From positions 1 through 29,701 of the forward strand of contig CAVOJV010000045.1 in assembly GCA_963696325.1 (NCBI GenBank): a DNA stretch of 29,701 nt, written 5' to 3'. Positions 23,894 to 29,701 of this stretch are shown here, in pieces. Position 1 is the stretch's first letter, and every line of letters begins with the position of its first letter. Source of the stretch: CAVOJV01 sp963696325. GTDB taxonomy: Bacteria > Pseudomonadota > Gammaproteobacteria > Competibacterales > Competibacteraceae. Under the pieces are notes generated by a model, which saw only the letters and a list, made by a program, of their open reading frames with translations, was not told the DNA's origin and did no database searches. Both the position numbers and the translations under genes were made by a program.

Positions 23894-24703
23894 TTGGCAA
23901 GAATCATCGTCGTTACCTCCGGTAAGGGGGGGGTGGGCAAGACCACAACCAGTGCCAGTTTTGCCACTGGGCTGGCCCAGCGTGGTCATAAAACTGTGGT
24001 GATCGATTTCGATGTGGGGCTACGCAACTTAGACCTGATCATGGGGTGCGAACGCCGTGTGGTGTACGATTTTGTCAATGTCATCAATGGGGAGGCAAAT
24101 CTCAATCAGACCTTGATTCGAGATAAACGGGTGGACAATTTATACGTCTTGCCGGCCTCCCAGACTCGCGACAAGGACGCTATTACTAGGGAGGGAGTGG
24201 AACGAGTGCTGACTGAGCTAAAACAGTCCTTTGATTACATTGTTTGCGATTCTCCAGCCGGCATTGAGCGCGGTGCGCTGATGGCCCTGTATTTTGCCGA
24301 TGAGGCTTTAGTGGTGACCAATCCGGAGGTGTCCTCGGTACGCGACTCAGACCGTATCCTCGGCATTCTTGCTAGCAAGTCACGGCGCGCCGAGCAGGGT
24401 GATGAGCCTGTCAAGGAGCATCTGGTGCTGTCCCGCTATGCGCCGGAGCGGGCCAGTCGCGGCGATATGCTCAGCGTGGACGATGTGATGGAGATTCTGG
24501 GGATCCCGCTGTTAGGAGTGATCCCCGAATCTCAGAGCGTCTTGCAATCTTCCAACGCGGGGGTTCCGGTAGTTCTGGAAGAGTATAGCGACGCCGGCAA
24601 AGCGTACGGTGACTTGGTTGCCCGCTTTCTGGGAGAAGATCTGCCCCACCGGTTTCTCACTGTCGAGAAGAAGGGCTTTCTGAAACGCCTATTTGGGAAA
24701 TAA
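23894..24703 (+). CDS. minD: Septum-site ATPase MinD (TTG start)
   Basis: Membrane-cycling ParA/MinD ATPase that carries MinC and responds to MinE. 269 residues. The deviant Walker A SGKGGVGKTT (signature K11, K16), DFDVGLRNLD and CDSPAGIERGA are present, and the last 11 residues KKGFLKRLFGK form the amphipathic membrane-targeting helix. The only start fitting the family N-terminus (ARIIVVTSGK) is TTG at 23894, supported by GGAGG eight bases upstream. The stop is one base before the minE ATG, so the two are translationally coupled. Confidence 0.97.
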   Translation: MARIIVVTSGKGGVGKTTTSASFATGLAQRGHKTVVIDFDVGLRNLDLIMGCERRVVYDFVNVINGEANLNQTLIRDKRVDNLYVLPASQTRDKDAITREGVERVLTELKQSFDYIVCDSPAGIERGALMALYFADEALVVTNPEVSSVRDSDRILGILASKSRRAEQGDEPVKEHLVLSRYAPERASRGDMLSVDDVMEILGIPLLGVIPESQSVLQSSNAGVPVVLEEYSDAGKAYGDLVARFLGEDLPHRFLTVEKKGFLKRLFGK

Positions 24704-24704
24704 T

Positions 24705-24974
24705 ATGGGCTTTTTCGATTATTTTCGCTCTACCCATCATAACTCGGCCGCCGTGGCCAAGGAACGGCTACAAATTATCGTTGCCCACGAGCGTGGCCGC
24801 CATCGCCGCAGTCCGGACTATCTGCCGGCTTTGAAAAAGGAGTTGTTAAGCGTGGTGCGTAAATACGTACCTATTGACCAGGATCAGGTAAAAGTGCATC
24901 TGGACAGGGAAGGTGATTATGAGGTATTGGAACTCAACATCACCCTGCCGGATGATGATAGCGAGCGCAAGTGA
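24705..24974 (+). CDS. minE: Cell division topological specificity factor MinE
   Basis: Stimulates the MinD ATPase and drives pole-to-pole oscillation. 89 residues, typical. The N-terminal membrane-binding and anti-MinCD segment MGFFDYFRS is followed by the MinD-contact helix AAVAKERLQIIVAHERG and the dimerisation region LLSVVRKYVPIDQDQVKV. Start ATG 24705, one base after minD. A codon further upstream in frame (24693) falls within minD and is ignored. Confidence 0.96.
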   Translation: MGFFDYFRSTHHNSAAVAKERLQIIVAHERGRHRRSPDYLPALKKELLSVVRKYVPIDQDQVKVHLDREGDYEVLELNITLPDDDSERK

Positions 24975-25024
24975 CTCACTAGCAGTGCCATATTCTCCCG
25001 CGCCGGAGGTGGCGCCGCTTTGCG

Positions 25025-25053
25025 CGGGTCGCGCCGATAGCGCAGGCGACCCG
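25025..25053 (+). promoter_or_regulatory. Perfect 8-bp hairpin just before hslR
   Basis: CGGGTCGC (25025-25032) pairs exactly with GCGACCCG (25046-25053) over a 13-base loop containing a GCGC/GCGC alternative. It ends five bases before the hslR ATG, where no Shine-Dalgarno is visible. It could end minCDE transcription (no T-run) or shape hslR translation. Confidence 0.4.
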
Positions 25054-25058
25054 TAGCC

Positions 25059-25457
25059 ATGGAAAAGGACGCTGCCGATAAGGTTCGCCTTGACAAATGG
25101 CTGTGGGCGGCGCGTTTCTTCAAAACCCGTTCCTCGGCCGCCGAAGCGGTCAGCGGTGGCAAGGTACATGTCAATAAAGCCCGTGTTAAACCCGCCCACG
25201 TCGTGCGCGTAGGCGAAAACCTGACTGTTCGGCGTGGCCCCTACGAGCAGGAAGTGGTAGTGCGAGGATTGTCGCGCCAGCGCGGTCCTGCCAGCCAAGC
25301 GGTTCTGCTCTATGAGGAAACGATCGCCAGCGTGCAAAAGCGAGGGGCTTTGGCCGATCAGCTTCGCTTGCAGGCGCTGACAACTCCGCATCCCGCCCGG
25401 CGCCCCAACAAAAAAGACCGGCGCCATATCATCCGTTTTACCCAACCAGGCGATTAG
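25059..25457 (+). CDS. hslR: Hsp15, S4-domain RNA-binding protein
   Basis: Binds free 50S subunits that carry nascent chains, freeing stalled ribosomes after heat shock. 132 residues. The S4 domain at the N-terminus reads VRLDKWLWAARFFKTRS, GGKVHVNKARVKPAHVV and VGENLTVRRG, then PASQAVLLYEET, and the basic tail ends RRPNKKDRRHIIRF. No ribosome site or RpoH promoter is seen upstream, which is odd for a heat-shock gene; it may be read through from minCDE. Convergent with the ProQ-like gene, four bases apart. Confidence 0.93.
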   Translation: MEKDAADKVRLDKWLWAARFFKTRSSAAEAVSGGKVHVNKARVKPAHVVRVGENLTVRRGPYEQEVVVRGLSRQRGPASQAVLLYEETIASVQKRGALADQLRLQALTTPHPARRPNKKDRRHIIRFTQPGD

Positions 25458-25461
25458 GCGG

Positions 25462-25956
25462 TCAAGAAGCGGTTTTTCCGGTGAGTTTCTTCTGGAGAGC
25501 GACCAGCGCTTCTTCGCTCACCCCGTTGGCCGCCGCGGCGGGTTCGGGCCGCCGCTGCCTGATCTGGGTACCCGCCGCCACTCGGTTCCGCCGGCGTTTT
25601 TCCTGGATCAGGCTGACGTTTTCCTGGGCGGTTTGCCGGTGGACTTCGCTGATCTCGCCGGCTGGTTCTCCTTGCAGGTCAATGCGATGTGAGTTCTTTA
25701 GCAGGGCCATCTGATAGCGCAACTGGCGCGTATAGCCGCCTAGCGTATATCTAAGCACAGCCACTTTATAACCCCATTCTTTAATGATGGGGACCAACTC
25801 CTTGTGAATGCCCAATTTAAGGGGTTGTACGTGCGACTTGCCGAGGGGCAGGAAGGCAATGGGGTAAGTCTCGATCAAACGCTCCAACAGCGCCTTTGAT
25901 TGTTCTCTCAGATTAGGCTGCTCGTGGGAGGACGGCGGCGCGATGTCGTTGGGCAT
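25462..25956 (-). CDS. ProQ/FinO-domain RNA-binding protein (short form)
   Basis: RNA chaperone family that binds structured 3' ends of small RNAs and mRNAs. 164 residues from ATG 25956 (AGGAAC upstream); a TTG one codon earlier is in frame but less likely. The FinO/ProQ domain covers about 20-125: ALLERLIETYPIAFLP, PLKLGIHKELVP, VLRYTLGGYTRQLRYQMAL and NSHRIDLQGEPAGEIS. The remaining ~50 residues are basic, Arg/Ala-rich (RRRNRVAAGTQIRQRR). There is no C-terminal Tudor-like domain, so it is closer to short RocC/NMB1681-type proteins than to E. coli ProQ. Confidence 0.88.
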   Translation of the reverse strand: MPNDIAPPSSHEQPNLREQSKALLERLIETYPIAFLPLGKSHVQPLKLGIHKELVPIIKEWGYKVAVLRYTLGGYTRQLRYQMALLKNSHRIDLQGEPAGEISEVHRQTAQENVSLIQEKRRRNRVAAGTQIRQRRPEPAAAANGVSEEALVALQKKLTGKTAS

Positions 25957-26170
25957 CAAAGAAGTTCCTGTACCGTATTAAGCCAAGTTTAAGTTGGATG
26001 CCAAGGCCGGTCTACTGTCCATCCGCTTTTCAAGCGCAGTCGTCCCGCAATCTTTTGTTTGCTTGGCTGCGGGTGCGAGGGAAACCTGGGAGCATGGTGG
26101 CTGAAGCGCTGGGGAATTCCACGAGAGATTAGCCCGCAACAGTCCGAGCGCATGCCGGCCGCACCGCGGC

Positions 26171-26704
26171 CTAATGAGCCGATGGTTCGTCCAGAATGAT
26201 ATCGACCATCAGCTCATTGGCCAAACCCTCCAGCGTTGCTCGGAGTTCGTCCATTATCACTTCGTTGGGAACGCTGAGGCGGACGCGGGCGTGAAACAGG
26301 GTTTCACCAGACCACGAGGCACTGCTGCAGTGTGTATCGAGTTCGTCGATGTTGACATTGTGGCTTGCCAGGGCATGAGAGATTTCGCGGACGATGCCGG
26401 GATGGTCTTGACCGACCAGCTCCAGGTTGAATGATCGATAACCGGTTATTGGTCCACCGGTGGCGACGCTCTTCTCGATCACGATCCTGAGTCCTTGCGA
26501 CTCGAGCCCTTGGAGAGCACTGATCAGCGCATCCGCACGGTTGCCGGGAACACTGGCGAGCAGGATTCCGGCGAACTTTTCAGCCAGGCTGGACATGCGG
26601 CTTTCCAGCCAGTTGCCGCCATGCTCCGTGACAGCTTGCGATAACGCGTTGACCAGACCCGGCCTGTCATCACCGATTACAGTTAGCACTAACGATACGG
26701 ACAT
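26171..26704 (-). CDS. gcvR: Glycine cleavage system regulator GcvR (two ACT domains)
   Basis: Two ACT domains in 177 residues: about 4-75 (LVLTVIGDDRPGLVNALSQ) and about 92-172 (LVGQDHPGIVREISHAL). In E. coli GcvR binds GcvA and represses gcvTHP when glycine is low; ACT domains bind the amino acid. No DNA-binding domain is present, as expected. It lies 79 bases after gcvP in the same direction, which supports a glycine-linked role, but no gcvA is visible here. A general ACT-domain regulator remains possible. Confidence 0.85.
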   Translation of the reverse strand: MSVSLVLTVIGDDRPGLVNALSQAVTEHGGNWLESRMSSLAEKFAGILLASVPGNRADALISALQGLESQGLRIVIEKSVATGGPITGYRSFNLELVGQDHPGIVREISHALASHNVNIDELDTHCSSASWSGETLFHARVRLSVPNEVIMDELRATLEGLANELMVDIILDEPSAH

Positions 26705-26783
26705 CGCCGTGACTCCTCATACAAATGAGTGTTCCGAGAGAATGCGCCACGGACCGGCACATCCCGCTGTTTAGCGATCCGGC

Positions 26784-29692
26784 CTACGCCACCTTCTCGT
26801 ATTCCTCTAGCGGAGGGCAGGCACAAATCAGATTGCGATCCCCGTACACATTGTCCAGCCGCCCTACCGGCGGCCAGTATTTGTTCGCTCTGACCGCGGC
26901 GGTAGGAAACACGGCCTGTTCCCGGGAATAGGGATGGTTCCATTCCGCCGCGGTCAATACCGCCGCGGTGTGCGGGGCGTTGACCAGGGGATTATCCTTG
27001 GGGTCCATGGCGCCGGACTCGATGGAACGAATTTCCTCGCGGATGCTGATCATGGCGTCGCAGAAACGATCCAATTCACGCTTGGATTCGTTTTCCGTTG
27101 GCTCAATCATCAGGGTGCCCGCCACGGGGAAGGACATTGTAGGGGCATGGAAGCCATAGTCGATCAGGCGTTTAGCTACGTCGTCCACGGAGATGTCGGT
27201 AGCATCCTTGATGGGTCGCAGGTCGATAATGCATTCATGAGCAACCATGCCATTGGGGCCCGTGTAGAGCACCGGATAGTGAGGCGCCAACCGGTGGGCC
27301 ACGTAATTGGCGTTGAGAATGGCGACCCGGGTTGCCTCTGCCATGCCTTCCCTGCCCATCATGGCGATATAAGCCCAGCTGATCGGCAGAATGCCGGCGC
27401 TGCCCCAGGGGGCCGCCGCCACCGGGCCGACGATCTTCGGGGAGCCCACCCCATCCATGACCCCATGACCCGGCAGAAATGGCGTCAAATGGGATTTCAC
27501 GAGGATGGGACCAACGCCGGGGCCACCACCACCGTGGGGAATGCAAAAGGTCTTGTGCAGGTTTAAATGAGAAACATCGCCGCCGATCTGGCCTGGGCCA
27601 GCGGTAACGCCGATCAGGGCATTCATGTCGGCGCCGTCCCAATAGACTTGCCCTCCGTGCTGATGGACGATGTCACAGATTTCGCGGATCGCCTCTTCGA
27701 ACACCCCGTGGGTGGAGGGATAGGTGACGATCAAGGCGGCCAGGTTGGCGCCGTGCTGGACAGCCTTGGCCTTGAGATCGCCGATGTCCACGTTACCCGA
27801 TCGTCACAGTGAACCACCACCACCCTTAGCCCCGCCATCTGCGCCGAAGCCGGATTGGTGCCATGGGCCGAGCCGGCAATCAGGCAGACGTCACGATGCC
27901 CGTCGCAACGGCTTTCGTGGTAAGCCCGAATGGCCACAGCCCGCCGTATTCGCCCTGCGAGCCGGCATTGGGTTGCAGCGATACCGCGTCGTAACCGGTA
28001 CAGGCGCAAAGCCATCTTCAGCTCGGCAATCAAGCTCCCGGCAGCCCTCGTGCCTGATCCACGGGCGCGAAAGGAGGATGTCGCTGAGCGCCTCCCAGGT
28101 GATAGGTATCATCTCGGTAGTGGCATTCACTTCATGGTGCAGGAACCCAGTGGGATCATGGCGCGGTCCAGCGCCAGGACCTTGTCCCAGAGCGAGCGCA
28201 TATAACGCAGCATCTCAGTCTCGGAGTGATAACTGCTGAAGATCGAATGGGTCAACAACAGGCGCCGCTGCGATTCAGGGCTGCGGGGATCTGGTCGATG
28301 GCCGTGCTTTCCAGTTCGGTGAATGGCCAGGGGTGCCGGAATTTCCGAAAATACCCACAGAGCGTCTCTGATATCCTCGCGGATCGTAGTCTCGTCCAGG
28401 GAAATGCCGATGGTTTACGGCGTCCACTTCGCGCAGGTTGATCATCCTCCTGCCCTCGCCGCAGCATGGATAGCCTCGGTGCGCTCGCCCGTCTTCACGG
28501 TCAGGGTATCGAAGAATGTCTGGTTGGTTATCTCAAAGCCCAGTTGCTTCAGGCCAGCCGGCCAGGATAGCGGTTAAGCGGTGCACCCGGCGCGGCGATC
28601 GTCTGAAGGCCGTCGGGGCCATGGTAAATGGCATACATACCCGCCATGATAGCCAGGAGGGCCTGAGCGGTGCAGATATTGCTGGTGGCCTTCTCCCTGC
28701 GAATGTGCTGCTCGCGGGTCTGCAGGGCCAGTCGGTAGGCTTTGCTGCCGTGGCTGTCGACGGATACACCCAACTAGCCGCCCCGGCATGGCTCGCTTGT
28801 ACGCTTCCCGGGTGGCGAAAGTGCTGCCCGCATGCGGGCCACCATAGCCGAGCGGGATGCCCGAAGCGCTGGGTCGTGCCGACAGCGACGTCGGCGCCAA
28901 ACTCACCGGGTGGTGTCAGCAGGGTCAGGCTTAGCAGGTCAGCGGCAACGACAACCAGGGCTTTTTGGTCATGAGCCTTGGCCACGGTAGAGGTATAGTC
29001 GTGGATCTCGCCGTTGGAAGCGGGTTATGGCAACAGGACACCGAAAATCTCCAGCCCGTCCAGATCCTCGCGGTGATCGCCGACGATGATGTCGATTCCG
29101 ACCGGCTGAGCACGGGTTCGGAGAACCTCGAACAGTCTGAGGATGGCAGTCCTCGAGAGACGAAAAAGGTCTTGCTGCGGCTCTTGCTCGATCTTCTGAC
29201 AGAAAGTCATGGCCTCGGCCGCTGCCGTCGCCTCGTCAAGCAGCGAGGAATTGGCGATTTCCATGCCCGGTCAATTCCATGATCATGGTCTGGAAATTCA
29301 AAATGGCTTCCAGGCGTCCCTGCGAAATCTCCGGCTGATAGGGCGTGTAAGAGGTATACCAGGCGGGATTCTCCAGAATGTTGCGGAGGATGACCGTGGG
29401 CGTATAACAATTGTAATAGCCCATTCCGATCATGGATTTATAGAGTTTGTTCTGAGTCGCAATAGCATGCAAGTCAGACAATACCCGCGCCTCGGTGCGG
29501 CTCCCGCCCAGCGCAAGCGGCGCGGTCGACAAAATGCCCGTGGGCACCACTTTCTCAATCAAAGCCTCTATGGAGCCGACCCCAAGCGCTTCCAGCATGA
29601 CGGCCTTATCCGCCTCGCTAGGTCCGATGTGCCGGCGAATGAAATCGCGAGATTGCTCTAGCTCGTTAAGCGAGCGGTTGTAATTGAGACAT
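26784..29692 (-). pseudogene. gcvP: Glycine dehydrogenase (decarboxylating) GcvP, multiply frameshifted
   Basis: P-protein of the glycine cleavage system: PLP-dependent decarboxylation of glycine with transfer of the methylamine group to lipoyl-GcvH. The total span (2,909 bases) is about that of an intact gene (~960 residues), so nothing large is missing. The start ATG is near 29692 (MSQLQPLA), and the frame shifts within about 25 bases to NELEQSRDFIRRHIGPSEA. Further breaks: about 29268, several at 29130-29190, near 29025, 28870, 28770 and 28560, several at 28260-28480, 28134 (SCTMK then NATTEMIPITW, one C missing), several at 27900-28060, and about 27805. The last 1,000 bases are clean and hold the PLP-lysine motif HLNLHKTFCIPHGGGGPG. 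Each piece keeps the conserved protein sequence, so sequencing error is likelier than decay. Confidence 0.88.
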
Positions 29693-29701
29693 TCATTAAC
29701 T

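Noticed and set aside
1..29701. CRISPR arrays, rRNA or tRNA genes, insertion-sequence transposases
   Set aside because: I looked for regularly spaced repeats, conserved RNA motifs and transposase motifs and saw none.

Overview
The window reads as chromosomal DNA of a free-living gammaproteobacterium. It carries ffh with divergent ypjD-corB, the rpsP-rimM-trmD-rplS operon, minCDE, a slyD-type FKBP, hslR, gcvR next to gcvP, a yafJ-type amidotransferase and a thrH-type phosphatase, all with typical gammaproteobacterial sequence and order. The DNA is G+C-rich by eye. I cannot assign a genus.

Layout. 1-1586 (+): a two-gene ABC transporter (permease, ATPase), both broken by frameshifts. 1590-2201 (-): thrH, two frameshifts. 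2401-6097 (-): a signalling block transcribed as PP2C phosphatase, membrane Ser/Thr kinase, then a GGEEF diguanylate cyclase with one frameshift. 6449-10355 (+): three genes joined by ATGA overlaps (SDR epimerase/reductase, polyprenyl-phosphate sugar-1-P transferase, 4,6-dehydratase). They look like a UDP-GlcNAc to UDP-QuiNAc/FucNAc lipid-linked priming module. 10356-11604: a small accessory patch with a short decayed reading frame, a DUF6398-like gene and a truncated WD40 lipoprotein gene. 11616-13820 (-): corB and ypjD. 13953-17431 (+): ffh, then rpsP-rimM-trmD-rplS with a recognisable promoter, a structured leader and a strong terminator. 17516-20893 (+): cysQ, htpG with a clear sigma-32 type promoter, and a two-CBS protein. 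21025-25457: yafJ, an NlpC/P60 lipoprotein (-), slyD, minCDE, hslR. 25462-29692 (-): a ProQ/FinO-domain protein, gcvR and a badly frameshifted but full-length gcvP.

How the genes work together. The core is housekeeping: membrane protein targeting (Ffh), ribosome and tRNA maturation, division-site placement (Min), heat-shock functions (HtpG, HslR) and glycine catabolism (GcvP/GcvR). The kinase/phosphatase pair probably sets the phosphorylation state of shared targets, with c-di-GMP signalling encoded just downstream. The QuiNAc/FucNAc trio would start O-antigen or exopolysaccharide repeat units on undecaprenyl phosphate.

Caution. Frameshifts are concentrated in about the first 2.8 kb and last 1.9 kb, while about 16 kb of central core genes are intact. 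Several are repaired by one base in or beside a short homopolymer. This looks more like poor sequence at the ends of a contig than biological decay. The interior WD40 fragment is different: its gene really stops early. I did not find a convincing wholly new system. The best leads are the PP2C-kinase-cyclase block, the rpsP leader structure, the accessory patch at 10.4-11.6 kb and several long perfect inverted repeats.
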